DNA of 64,000 nt from Pseudorhizobium banfieldiae. Lineage in GTDB: Bacteria > Pseudomonadota > Alphaproteobacteria > Rhizobiales > Rhizobiaceae. The position numbers and the translations under genes were made by a program. The DNA lies in assembly GCF_000967425.1 (NCBI RefSeq), contig NZ_FO082821.1, positions 124,001 through 188,000 of the forward strand, given 5' to 3'. This document shows positions 8,438 through 17,908 of this stretch, in pieces (the stretch's first letter is position 1; every line of letters begins with the position of its first letter). The notes under the pieces were generated by a model. That model saw nothing but the letters and a program-made list of their open reading frames with translations, was not told the DNA's origin and ran no database searches.

Positions 8438-8447
8438 CCCGGGTTAA
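8434..8447. promoter_or_regulatory. Perfect 14-bp palindrome with Crp/Fnr-box geometry
   Basis: TTAACCCGGGTTAA is self-complementary over 14 bases and overlaps the stop codon of the Crp/Fnr-type gene. Read as TTAAC-N4-GTTAA it has the half-site length and spacing of Fnr/FixK/Dnr boxes (TTGAT-N4-ATCAA). It lies 54 bases before the preferred start of the methyltransferase gene. Confidence 0.45.
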
Positions 8448-8500
8448 TGCGGACCGAACCGGTCTTCGCAATATCGGCTTCATCAATGATGGAGCCGAAC

Positions 8501-9109
8501 ATGAACCTGTCGCGACGCACGCCCGATCACCTACTGTTTCTCCGGTCATGGATAAGCCGGCCCCTCCAGGTGGCCGCGGTTGCCCCTTCGAGCCGCCGGC
8601 TCGCCGAGGCGATCACCGCCGACATCTCGCCACGCTCCGGCCCTGTTCTGGAGCTCGGACCGGGTACCGGGGTCTTTACGCAAGCGCTCCTGCGACGTGG
8701 CATTCCCGAAGCGGCCTTGACGCTGGTCGAACGCGAACCGGCATTCGCCGAATTGCTGCGGATACGCTTTCCGGCCGCATCCGTGCTCGAATGCGATGCG
8801 GCAACACTACCCTCCGGATGTCGCGGCTTTTCGGCGGCCGTCAGCGGCCTGCCGCTTCTGTCGATGCCGCCGGGTCAGGTCGAACGCATCCTCGCTGGTG
8901 CATTCGAGCGCCTTGTCGGCGACGCGTGCTTCTACCAGTTCACCTACGGTCCGCGATGCCCTGTACCCGAAGCCGTCCTGCTCCGGCTTGGCCTGGCCGC
9001 ATGGTTTCGTCGCTTCGTGCCCCTGAACCTGCCGCCGGCAAGCGTCTACCGGATCGCACGCACGTCATCGCTTCACGAGCGGGAGGCCTCGCAATGCGCA
9101 TCCTTCTGA
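8501..9109 (+). CDS. PmtA-like SAM-dependent methyltransferase
   Basis: About 202 residues when started at the ATG at 8501, which has GGAG six bases upstream. In-frame ATGs at 8447, 8486 and 8489 are less well placed. The protein shows the class I SAM-binding motif '[16 protein letters not shown]', then '[14 protein letters not shown]' (acidic ribose contact), and resembles the rhizobial phosphatidylethanolamine N-methyltransferase/KsgA-like group. The substrate is not certain. The 3' end overlaps the next gene by 16 bases, so it is probably co-transcribed with iorAB. Confidence 0.72.
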   Translation: MNLSRRTPDHLLFLRSWISRPLQVAAVAPSSRRLAEAITADISPRSGPVLELGPGTGVFTQALLRRGIPEAALTLVEREPAFAELLRIRFPAASVLECDAATLPSGCRGFSAAVSGLPLLSMPPGQVERILAGAFERLVGDACFYQFTYGPRCPVPEAVLLRLGLAAWFRRFVPLNLPPASVYRIARTSSLHEREASQCASF

Positions 9110-9561
9110 ACACCAAGGCGGAGACCATTCCAGACGATCTTGCAGAAGAGCCCTTGCTCTTCGTGCTCAGGGACCATTTCGGGCTCAATGGCCCGAAATT
9201 CGGCTGCGGCGTCGGCTCCTGCGGGGCCTGCACCGTCGTTGTCGATGGCGAGGCGCAGCGCTCCTGCCTGCTCCCCGCCGGTTCCCTCGACGGCAAAGCC
9301 ATCCTGACCCTTGAGGGACTGTCCGCCGGGGCAAAACTGCATCCCTTCCAGCAGAGCTGGATCGCCGAGAGCGTGCCGCAATGTGGCTACTGCCAGAATG
9401 GGCAGATCATGACCGCCTATGCGCTGCTTGCCGCACGGCCCGAGGCCGGTGCCGACGACATCGCCGAAGCCATGGATGGCGTGCTCTGCCGTTGTGGAAC
9501 GCAGGCGCGGATACACAAGGCGATCATCCGGGCGCAGGCGATGATGCGGGAGGAACGGTGA
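9094..9561 (+). CDS. [2Fe-2S] subunit of a molybdenum hydroxylase (IorA-like)
   Basis: A 155-residue protein with the two iron-sulfur domains of xanthine-oxidase-family small subunits: plant-type ferredoxin Cys motif '[15 protein letters not shown]' near residues 38-52 with a partner Cys in 'RSCLLPAG', and the second cluster 'CGYCQNGQ' plus 'GVLCRCGTQ'. It passes electrons from the molybdenum subunit encoded next. The start at 9094 follows GGGAGG. The stop overlaps the iorB start by one base (TGATG). The best-known relatives are isoquinoline 1-oxidoreductase and aldehyde oxidoreductases. Confidence 0.88.
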   Translation: MRILLNTKAETIPDDLAEEPLLFVLRDHFGLNGPKFGCGVGSCGACTVVVDGEAQRSCLLPAGSLDGKAILTLEGLSAGAKLHPFQQSWIAESVPQCGYCQNGQIMTAYALLAARPEAGADDIAEAMDGVLCRCGTQARIHKAIIRAQAMMREER

Positions 9562-11705
9562 TGGCAGACCTGTCCCGGAGACGTTTTCTCAAGGCGCTCG
9601 GCTGGAGTGCTGCGGGCATCACGGTCGTTGCTGGCGGGGCGACATTCGCGCTGATACCCGTCTTGCCGCCGCGCAACAGATCGACGCCCTCCGACGCGGC
9701 CGCCTGGATCAGCTTGCGGCCGGGCGGCAGGTTCAGGCTTCTGTCGACGCGCGTGGAAATGGGGCAAGGCATATCCATCGGGCTGAGACAGGTCGCAGCC
9801 GGCGAACTGGGCATCGAACTCGATCACATCGATCTGGAACTGCCCGATACGGCGCTCATTCCCGTCGCCCGCTCGACGGTCGGTTCCGATGCGATGCGCG
9901 AGACCGGACCGCTGGTGGCCCAAGCGGCGGCCGCCCTTCGAAGCGCCATCTTGAACAAGGCCGCCGAGCGGCTCGGTCGGCCCGTCTCGGCGCTCGAGAT
10001 TGTTGCGGACGGCGTCAGCGACGGCATCGCCAGCCTTCTGACGTTCGAGGCGCTCGCGTCCGGCCCGCCGCTGCTCGTAAAGGCGGAGGATGTCGGGACA
10101 GCACGGCCGAGGCTGATGGAAAGGCGGGATGGTCACAGCGCGGTGGGCCGCCCCATTCCGACGCACGACATCGAGGCGATCGTCACCGGCAACCGGCCGC
10201 TCTATGCCGACGATATCAGGCTCGACGGCATGGTGTTCGGCGCGGTCGTCCGTCCGCGCACGATCGGCGGGCAGATCCGCTCCGTCGATGCGTCGGCTGC
10301 AAGCGTCGTGCCCGGCTATGTCGGCCTCTACCGCGAGGGCGATTTCGTCGGCATCGTGGCCACCCGTCGCGGTGCGCTCGCGCAGGCGCTGGACCTGCTG
10401 TCAATCGACGAGGACAACGGTCCGCCGAACGCGACCGCCGACGTCGATACTATGCTTGACGTGGCTGACGCCGGACAGATGGAGCACGTCATGCTCGACG
10501 AGGGCGAGGCCGGGCGCGGTCCCTTCGACATCGATATCACGCTGTCCGTGCCACTCGCGGCACATGCCTCGATCGAGCCCCGCACGGCCATTGCCCGTTT
10601 CGTCGATGGCGGCCTGGAAATCTGGACCGGAACGCAGGATCCCTTTTTCGTGCGCGACACGCTGGCCGCCGCCTTCGGCCTCTCCCGCGAAGCCGTCCGG
10701 GTGCATGCCATGCGGATCGGTGGCGGTTTTGGCGCACGGACCATTGTTGCGGCCGAGCTGGAGGCGGCAAGGCTGGCCAGGCTCTGCGGCAGGCCGGTGA
10801 AGGTGCAATGGTCACGGCGCGACGAGTTCCAGGCGGGGTTCCATCGACCGCCGTCCTGCCACCGTATCCGGGCGGCAGCCGACGGGACGGGGCGCATTTT
10901 GCGCTGGCACCACATGTTCCGCTCCGGTCACGTCATCTTCACCTCCGCCGCCATGGGACCGGGCCTGCAGTTCGCCACGAGCTTCGTCCCCGATCCCGGC
11001 GTCGGGCGGGGTGCGATCCCGCCCTATCGCGCGGATGCGACGCATGTGGCCTTCGAGGATGTGCGCCTCCCGGTCAAGACGGGTCCATGGCGCGGCCTCG
11101 GGGCTGCCGCGAACCACTGGGCGATGGAGACGGCCATTGATGCACTCGCCCGGGTCAAGGGGCTCGACCCGCTGGCGATGCGGCTTGCGGCGCTGCCACC
11201 GGAGCACAAGCGACTGAAGGCCGTCCTGGAAGAGGTCGCGGACATGGCCGGCTGGAGCGATCGTCCGGGCTCGGGCGAAGAGAGGATGGGCCTTGCCTGC
11301 GGTATCTACAAGGACATGTCCTATGCCGCAGCCATCGCGCGGGTGATCCGCACGGACGGCGGATACAAGGTGGCGCGCCTGTGGTGCGCCCATGATTGCG
11401 GCCTGGTGATCAATCCGGATCAGGTTCGCGCACAGATCGAGGGCAATCTCGTCTGGGGCATCGGCATGGCCCTCAGGGAAGCGCTCGCCATCGACGGCGG
11501 CGCAATCACGCCCGAGAATTTCTTCGATTATGCCGTTCCGGTCCTGTCCGATGTGCCCGACATCGACATCCGGCTTGTCGAGGGCAGTGCCGCGCCGACC
11601 GGCGCCGGCGAGACGGCCATCGTCTGCGCGACGGCCGCCATCACCAACGCGGTCGCGGCCATCACCGGTGAAACCGTGATGCGGCTTCCGGTAAGCGTCG
11701 CGTGA
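9561..11705 (+). CDS. Molybdopterin-binding subunit of xanthine-oxidase-family dehydrogenase (IorB-like)
   Basis: A 714-residue protein. The N-terminus has a twin-arginine signal 'LSRRRFLKALGW', so the holoenzyme, with the IorA partner, is likely exported folded to the periplasm. Family motifs include 'GQGISIGLRQVAAGELG', 'RIGGGFGAR', 'GPWRGLGAAANHWAMETAID' and 'GAGETAIVCATAAI', which carries the conserved late Glu. It is a member of the IorB/aldehyde-dehydrogenase group that uses molybdopterin cytosine dinucleotide. The substrate could be an N-heterocycle or an aldehyde; sequence alone does not decide. No FAD subunit or cofactor-maturation gene is next to it. Confidence 0.87.
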   Translation: MADLSRRRFLKALGWSAAGITVVAGGATFALIPVLPPRNRSTPSDAAAWISLRPGGRFRLLSTRVEMGQGISIGLRQVAAGELGIELDHIDLELPDTALIPVARSTVGSDAMRETGPLVAQAAAALRSAILNKAAERLGRPVSALEIVADGVSDGIASLLTFEALASGPPLLVKAEDVGTARPRLMERRDGHSAVGRPIPTHDIEAIVTGNRPLYADDIRLDGMVFGAVVRPRTIGGQIRSVDASAASVVPGYVGLYREGDFVGIVATRRGALAQALDLLSIDEDNGPPNATADVDTMLDVADAGQMEHVMLDEGEAGRGPFDIDITLSVPLAAHASIEPRTAIARFVDGGLEIWTGTQDPFFVRDTLAAAFGLSREAVRVHAMRIGGGFGARTIVAAELEAARLARLCGRPVKVQWSRRDEFQAGFHRPPSCHRIRAAADGTGRILRWHHMFRSGHVIFTSAAMGPGLQFATSFVPDPGVGRGAIPPYRADATHVAFEDVRLPVKTGPWRGLGAAANHWAMETAIDALARVKGLDPLAMRLAALPPEHKRLKAVLEEVADMAGWSDRPGSGEERMGLACGIYKDMSYAAAIARVIRTDGGYKVARLWCAHDCGLVINPDQVRAQIEGNLVWGIGMALREALAIDGGAITPENFFDYAVPVLSDVPDIDIRLVEGSAAPTGAGETAIVCATAAITNAVAAITGETVMRLPVSVA

Positions 11706-11720
11706 GGATAAATCCCGCCC

Positions 11721-13124
<1,404 letters not shown>

Positions 13125-13126
13125 GA

Positions 13127-13945
13127 TCAGCCTCCCTTTCTCGCGGAAGGCCAGTCATGCGCCTCCCCCGTCGCATCCCGGCACCAGCGATAGAAGGCGT
13201 CGTAGAGTGTCATGCCAGCCTCGAGCTGTTCGAGGTCATCGTTGAACATGCGCGACAGGCCAAGCGATGCAGCGAGCAGGCCCGCCACTTCGGGTGCCAG
13301 ATCCGGCCGGGCCGTATCGGCGCCGCGCACGATCGTCGAAAGCCGCAGGAGCGGCGGTGTCGAAAGTCCGAACGCCTCGACCATCACATCGAACGTGCAA
13401 CGCTCGCCCCGGTGGCTCCAGAGGACATCCTCGATATCGAAGGGCGTGGCACCGAAACGTTCGGCGACGGCGGCGACTTCGCTTGCCGCAACGAACAGGA
13501 AGAGAGCGTCCGGATCGACGAAGCGCCGGATCAGCCAGGGGCAGGCAATACGATCGATCTTCGGCCGCGCGCGCGTCACCCAGACGGTTCGCCCCTGAGC
13601 ATCGCGCTCCGGAATGAGACTGGTCGGCACCAGCGGAAGACCCGCGGCTTGCCACGCCTCAAACCCGCCTTCCAGAACTTCGGCACTGATCCCTTCCGTC
13701 CGCAGATAGGCGGCCACGCCATGGCTGAGCTTCTTGCCCTTCTGGCAGATGGTCACGACAGCTTCGCCGGTCACATGCCCCGCCCAGGCTGCGACATCAT
13801 CATAGGGATGGCGGCGCGAACCGGGGATCAGCCTCGGATCGGCCTGGAAATCGTCGTGCGTGCGCACGTCGATGAGCACCGGAGCACTCGGTGTACCAAT
13901 AAGGCGGTTTAGCTTTTCGGGTGAAATTTCAAGAAACGACGGCAT
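13127..13945 (-). CDS. chrB: ChrB-like chromate resistance protein fused to a rhodanese domain
   Basis: A 272-residue two-domain protein. Residues 1-110 are a rhodanese fold with 'PVLIDVRTHDDFQ' and the active-site loop 'TICQKGKKLSHG' containing the catalytic Cys. The rest is the ChrB C-terminal domain with 'RARPKIDRIACPWLIRRFVD', the 'FDIEDVLWSHRGERCTFDVM' segment and the final Asp/Trp-rich helix. ChrB proteins act as chromate-responsive regulators or accessory proteins for ChrA. The usual N-terminal ChrB domain is replaced by the rhodanese, so a sulfur-transfer or redox role is more likely than DNA binding. Confidence 0.88.
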   Translation of the reverse strand: MPSFLEISPEKLNRLIGTPSAPVLIDVRTHDDFQADPRLIPGSRRHPYDDVAAWAGHVTGEAVVTICQKGKKLSHGVAAYLRTEGISAEVLEGGFEAWQAAGLPLVPTSLIPERDAQGRTVWVTRARPKIDRIACPWLIRRFVDPDALFLFVAASEVAAVAERFGATPFDIEDVLWSHRGERCTFDVMVEAFGLSTPPLLRLSTIVRGADTARPDLAPEVAGLLAASLGLSRMFNDDLEQLEAGMTLYDAFYRWCRDATGEAHDWPSARKGG

Positions 13946-14406
13946 CGCGCGTCCTCCGTTAGCCGGGTCAATGGACGCGATTCTCTAGCATGACGCCTCG
14001 TGGGGTGATCGCGACCCCATGTGAGATTGATTTACAGCAGTTTTGGAGGCTGTCAATTCGTGACTGCCGCATAGTCTTGACAAGATTCTGACTTTCTCAT
14101 TATCTCCGCTGACAATGATAACGCGGAGGTGAGGGACTGGGTCAGAGGTTCAGATCCCTTCAAGAGCGAGGCTACGGAGCTTCAACGGGCATAGGTGGTC
14201 GGTTGCGTCCCCTTCGTGCGGTCGGTTCGAAACTTTCTGTGCCACTCAGCTTGTCCAGCTTTCAGTCGCTTCATCGTACAATGGGAGCCGGTGGAACTGT
14301 GTTGGCGAGAGGACTGGACGGACCGCGGCTTAATCGCTACTTCCCCTGCTTGTGAGCGTCGAGCATCTGGCTGGGACATCGACTCCAGAACAATCAAAGG
14401 CCCCAA
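13946..14406. other. Intergenic region upstream of chrB and of the SyrB-like gene
   Basis: No gene is supported in these 461 bases. There is a stem TGGGGT/ACCCCA at 14001-14019 with a 7-base spacer, 56 bases before the chrB start, which could be an operator or terminator. The string TTCAAGAGCGAGGCTA at 14159-14174 recurs exactly at 29127-29142. Confidence 0.5.
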
Positions 14407-15096
14407 GTGAGAAAGCCCCCACGCAGTTTTGCCGTCGAGTACAAATCCGGCCGCCGTAGGACAGAAGCAAAGCCGAACTCCATCTGGGGCAATCTGGATC
14501 TGAGGTCTGTCGCACTTGACGTAGAGAGATCGGTAATGCCGATGCAGCCCGATGGCCGCGCAGTTGCTGAATCTGACGTCGAAGTCTCCCCGCCAAAAGC
14601 ATTTCGTGTGTTGCCGACATTGACAGCGCCGGCCGCGACCTTGAAAGCTGTCGCGGAGCAACAGGAGATCTCTATGGCCGACGAGAACGACACGACTGTC
14701 AATGCCGACAATACCGCCAATGCCGATGCTGTTTCCGATGCCGGTGCACCAGGCGCTGTCGAAGCAGAGCCTGCGCCTAAGAAGCAGCGCAAGCCACGCA
14801 TGAAGAAGGGCTCTCCTGAAACAGCTGCGGCTAACACTGCAGCGGAAGGCGGTGCTGGTCAGAAGAAGCGCGGTCGCAAGCCGAAGGCGCTCGCAGGAGC
14901 AGCAGCCGCAAATCGCGAGCCAGTGAAGCGTGCGAGCAAGAATGAGCAGCCAGCAGCCGTGGAGGGGACTTCCGCTGGTGACGAAATGGCAGACCTTCTG
15001 CAGTTGGAGGAGGAGAACCAGAGACTTCGTAAGCTTCTGGCTGAAAAGCTACGCGCGGAAAACGCCGACCTGCGGAAGAAGCTCAACCTCGGCTGA
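14407..15096 (+). CDS. SyrB-like regulator
   Basis: The C-terminal 140 residues, starting with the ATG at 14674 (AGGAG just upstream), resemble rhizobial SyrB regulators. They contain Ala/Lys-rich low-complexity sequence with AT-hook-like 'KKRGRKPKA', and an end with the Leu/Glu-rich motif 'LLQLEEENQRLRKLLAEKL'. The frame stays open upstream to an ATG at 14407. The extra N-terminus ('GRRRTEAKPNSIWGNLDL') resembles the N-terminus of other SyrB-like proteins found on rhizobial mobile DNA, so the longer 229-residue form is also possible. SyrB represses syrM in Sinorhizobium; the target here is unknown. Confidence 0.72.
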   Translation: MRKPPRSFAVEYKSGRRRTEAKPNSIWGNLDLRSVALDVERSVMPMQPDGRAVAESDVEVSPPKAFRVLPTLTAPAATLKAVAEQQEISMADENDTTVNADNTANADAVSDAGAPGAVEAEPAPKKQRKPRMKKGSPETAAANTAAEGGAGQKKRGRKPKALAGAAAANREPVKRASKNEQPAAVEGTSAGDEMADLLQLEEENQRLRKLLAEKLRAENADLRKKLNLG

Positions 15097-15218
15097 CGTA
15101 GAGGGAGCCTTCAATCCCGGCCATAACTCGTCGCTCGCGATAACACGCTAGCGGCCTGTCAATTCATTGCCAGACCAGGGGAGCTTATAGCGCTCATGGT
15201 GAAGCTTGAGGTTAGATC

Positions 15219-15761
15219 ATGGCATCTCCGTTGAGGTTTCTACGCCGACTGGTGTCAGGTCGAGGCGAGCGAAAGCAAGACGCCGATGGGCTGAACGAGG
15301 CAAAACCGGATGTCCTGGCGATTGCCGATGCCACCGAGCCGGTTGCAGGGGAGGCGGCTCCGCCAGCAGCTCTTGAGCCACCTGATCAGGAGCCACACGA
15401 CGCTGTTTATTCAGAGACTGCGTCGGTGGACGAGGCGGCGACCGAGATCGGCGTAACGGCCGACAGCATTCCAGCATTTGGTGGTTTAAGTTCAGCTGGT
15501 GAACCTGGCGTCGCTGTCACCGCTACAGACGCCATGGAATTCCAGCCGGCTGTCGAAGTCCCAGCGCGCAAGCAGAAGGCCCCTAGTAAGTACAGTCGAC
15601 CGGCCGTCGTTGCTGATCAAGTTTTGCAAGGGTCCCGTAGTCAGTCTGATGACACGATAAGCCTGGACGATGAGATCAAGGTGCTCAGGGCGCAACTGGC
15701 AAGCAAGCTTAGGATCCAAAACGCGCAGCTGAAGAAGATGCTCGAGCGCTTCGAACGATGA
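15219..15761 (+). CDS. Second SyrB-like protein
   Basis: A 180-residue protein with an acidic, Ala/Glu-rich and probably disordered middle. Its C-terminal segment ('DDEIKVLRAQLASKLRIQN', then 'QLKKMLERF') has the same heptad-like plan as the neighbouring SyrB-like protein. The start follows 'TTGAGGTTAGATC'. The N-terminal 'PLRFLRRLVSGRGERK' differs from its neighbour. Two such genes in tandem next to an IS suggests a duplicated, mobile-DNA-associated regulator pair. No target is known. Confidence 0.6.
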   Translation: MASPLRFLRRLVSGRGERKQDADGLNEAKPDVLAIADATEPVAGEAAPPAALEPPDQEPHDAVYSETASVDEAATEIGVTADSIPAFGGLSSAGEPGVAVTATDAMEFQPAVEVPARKQKAPSKYSRPAVVADQVLQGSRSQSDDTISLDDEIKVLRAQLASKLRIQNAQLKKMLERFER

Positions 15762-15929
15762 CCATCTTCTTCCTTTGAACGCTGGACCATTCCGTGTCGC
15801 AGGAATCTCACAGAGCTTCGGGTGGATTACGACGAGACAGAGCGCTATCGCGGCGAACTGCTGCCGGTCCGTAGCCCTTTCTGCGTTTGCCTCGATCAGA
15901 AATTGAAATGGCGCAGAGCCGGCGACGTC

Positions 15930-17664
15930 TGTCGCGTGGCACTTAATCGGGTTCTTCCTCACTTTGTGTGGAGCCGCGGCAGCATTCGTGCCTTCAGCAA
16001 TTCAGGGCCTGCCCGACCGTACATTGCTCGCTTGAGGGTCTTGAGGCGGTTGATCTGGCCTTCGGCCTGCCCGTTGCTCCAGGGCAGCTCGATGGCGTTG
16101 TTGACGGCATCGATGTCCCTGCGAAGGACGCGAGCGAACCGCATGATAGGGATGAGCTCGGAGTCGATCGCATCGTCGATCCATGCATCCAGTGGTGGCG
16201 ATCTCTTGCCGCGAAGGATGCCGTTGAAGCGCATCGCCAGGCGTCGCATCTCGACAAACGCCTCAGATCCCTGCTTCAGGGCGTCGACCTTCCTTGCCTG
16301 CCGGTCCGTCAGCAGGCCTCGCGGCTTGATACATAGCGCCGCGGCAACCACCGGAGAGATTGCATGACCGGTTTCGGGATCTCGAACCGGTTCCGACTTC
16401 AACGCGGCGGGCGGTACATCATCGGCCTGTCCCCTTTCGGCCCGCCGCCAAGCTCCGAGCAACCGCTCCAGATTGGCGAAGCTGCCGGTGTAGCCGCGCT
16501 GCTTGACGTCGTGAAACAGATGCCGTCCGCGCCGGTTCCCATCCTTCCAGCATTGCGCAAGGAAGGCTTCGAAATACCATGGTGATGTGGGGTTCAGTGC
16601 TGCTCGTCGCCTGTCTGGTGGAGCTTCGAACTTGAGCCACTTCGTTATGCTGCGACGCTCATAGCCGGTCCGTCTGGCGATCTCGCTGTAGGACAGCCCT
16701 TGCTGGCGCAAGGCATGGAGCATGTCGAATATCTCCTGGCGAGATTGCCTATGCGCAAGACGGGCGCGCCGGCGATGTGTCGCAGCGTCAACAATTGCGT
16801 CCTCCGAAAGAATGGCCCTGCCGGTGGCACGCCCGGAAAGGCTCATCTGTTCTTCGATGGCCGAACGAAGGTTCTGGACCAGATGAAACCGATCGGCGAC
16901 CTGCCGGGCCTGCGGTGCGCCTTCACGGGTGGCCTGCGCATACAGGCCGCAGCGGTCGCGGCTGACAATCTCGATGGAAGGATGACTCCGAAGCCACTCG
17001 GCCGCATTCTCGACGCTACGGTCATCCAGTATGTCAATAACCGAGCGGCGCTCGAGGTCGACCATGATGGTCCCATAGCTCGTCGCGCGCCGCCAACTCC
17101 AATCATCGATACCGACCACCCGTATCTTGGAATTGCGTTGGGCAACTGCAGCATCCCGTTTCAGTTGCCGCAGGATAGTGTCGTCGCTGACCGGTATGCC
17201 GAGCCGTTGCATCAACCGCTCGCCAGGACGGCCGCCAGTGCTATGGCCGAGCAAGCCAACAATCTCTCCGACCCTTCTTGTCCGACGCGCGTATGGATCA
17301 GCTACCATCGGAAGACGGTCGGTGAACGTTCGTCGTGCGCATTCCCCATGTGCACATCGCCAGCGGCTCAGCAGGAGCTTCACTGTCACGGGCTTGCCCT
17401 GGACTGGCAGATCCTGGAGGCTGCGGCAGGACCAGCCATGCCGACTTCGGCTTCGACATCCACAATCGGGGCATACTCCGATCTTGGATCCAGCTGCGGA
17501 AACAACCCAACCGTGATCAACGGTGAGCGCGACACCCAGTACTTTGACCCCTGGACCGGGCGACCATTTCGATTTCGTTCGCATGCCCGCCCATAGCCAA
17601 AACCTCGCTAACGGCGAATGAACCACACAAAGTGAGGAAGAACCCGATTAACTGCAAAGCGACA
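15930..17664 (-). mobile_element. ISL3-family insertion sequence, copy 1
   Basis: An about 1,735-bp IS. The two ends match as inverted repeats of about 40 bp: TGTCGC, a variable stretch, TTAATCGGGTTCTTCC and CTCACTTTGTGTGG, with a few mismatches near the outside. The 8-bp flanks (GCGACGTC left, CGGCCTCA right) do not match, so no target duplication survives. This suggests rearrangement after insertion. The right end abuts a resolvase fragment. A second copy in the opposite orientation lies at 42879-44593. Confidence 0.85.
15959..17626 (-). CDS. ISL3-family transposase
   Basis: A 555-residue DDE transposase of the ISL3 type. It has an N-terminal zinc-finger-like region ('GVCPDCGCRSRSRHGW' and 'WRCAHGECARRTF'), the catalytic core with 'RVVGIDDWSWRRATSYGT' (first Asp) and 'DRCGLYAQATREGAPQA', and the end 'WSNGQAEGQINRLKTLKR' that holds the catalytic Glu. 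It is almost identical to the copy at 42917-44584. Full length and no frameshift, so it is probably active or recently active. Confidence 0.93.
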   Translation of the reverse strand: MVHSPLARFWLWAGMRTKSKWSPGPGVKVLGVALTVDHGWVVSAAGSKIGVCPDCGCRSRSRHGWSCRSLQDLPVQGKPVTVKLLLSRWRCAHGECARRTFTDRLPMVADPYARRTRRVGEIVGLLGHSTGGRPGERLMQRLGIPVSDDTILRQLKRDAAVAQRNSKIRVVGIDDWSWRRATSYGTIMVDLERRSVIDILDDRSVENAAEWLRSHPSIEIVSRDRCGLYAQATREGAPQARQVADRFHLVQNLRSAIEEQMSLSGRATGRAILSEDAIVDAATHRRRARLAHRQSRQEIFDMLHALRQQGLSYSEIARRTGYERRSITKWLKFEAPPDRRRAALNPTSPWYFEAFLAQCWKDGNRRGRHLFHDVKQRGYTGSFANLERLLGAWRRAERGQADDVPPAALKSEPVRDPETGHAISPVVAAALCIKPRGLLTDRQARKVDALKQGSEAFVEMRRLAMRFNGILRGKRSPPLDAWIDDAIDSELIPIMRFARVLRRDIDAVNNAIELPWSNGQAEGQINRLKTLKRAMYGRAGPELLKARMLPRLHTK

Positions 17665-17908
17665 CGGCCTCAAGCGCGCCAAGTCAGAAGGAAAGACCCT
17701 CGGCCGCCCCTCCACCCTGAGCGAAAAACAGAAACAGGAAGTGCGCGAGGATCTCGCGACAGGGATGAGCGTTTCCGCTCTCGCCAGAAAATTCGACACC
17801 AGCCGCCAGACCATCATGCGCGTCAGGGATGAAGTGCCCGCTTCGTCCAAGCCACAACTTGAGCACGCACCCGTTTCCCTTTCGCCGTTACCCCGCGCAG
17901 CAGGATAG
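17665..17908 (+). pseudogene. C-terminal fragment of a serine recombinase (resolvase/invertase)
   Basis: An open frame without its own start, beginning exactly where the ISL3 copy ends. It reads 'GLKRAKSEGKTLGRPS' followed by the helix-turn-helix 'GMSVSALARKFDTSRQTIMR'. That is the DNA-binding tail of a TnpR-type resolvase; the catalytic N-terminal domain is absent. Its end overlaps the 3' end of merA on the other strand by 21 bases. The 5' part is not at the other side of the IS, so the insertion was accompanied by deletion or rearrangement. It is likely the remains of the resolvase of a mercury transposon. Confidence 0.8.

Noticed and set aside
15930..17664. 8-bp target duplication around ISL3 copy 1
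   Set aside because: GCGACGTC and CGGCCTCA do not match. Apparent similarity closer in belongs to the terminal inverted repeats.
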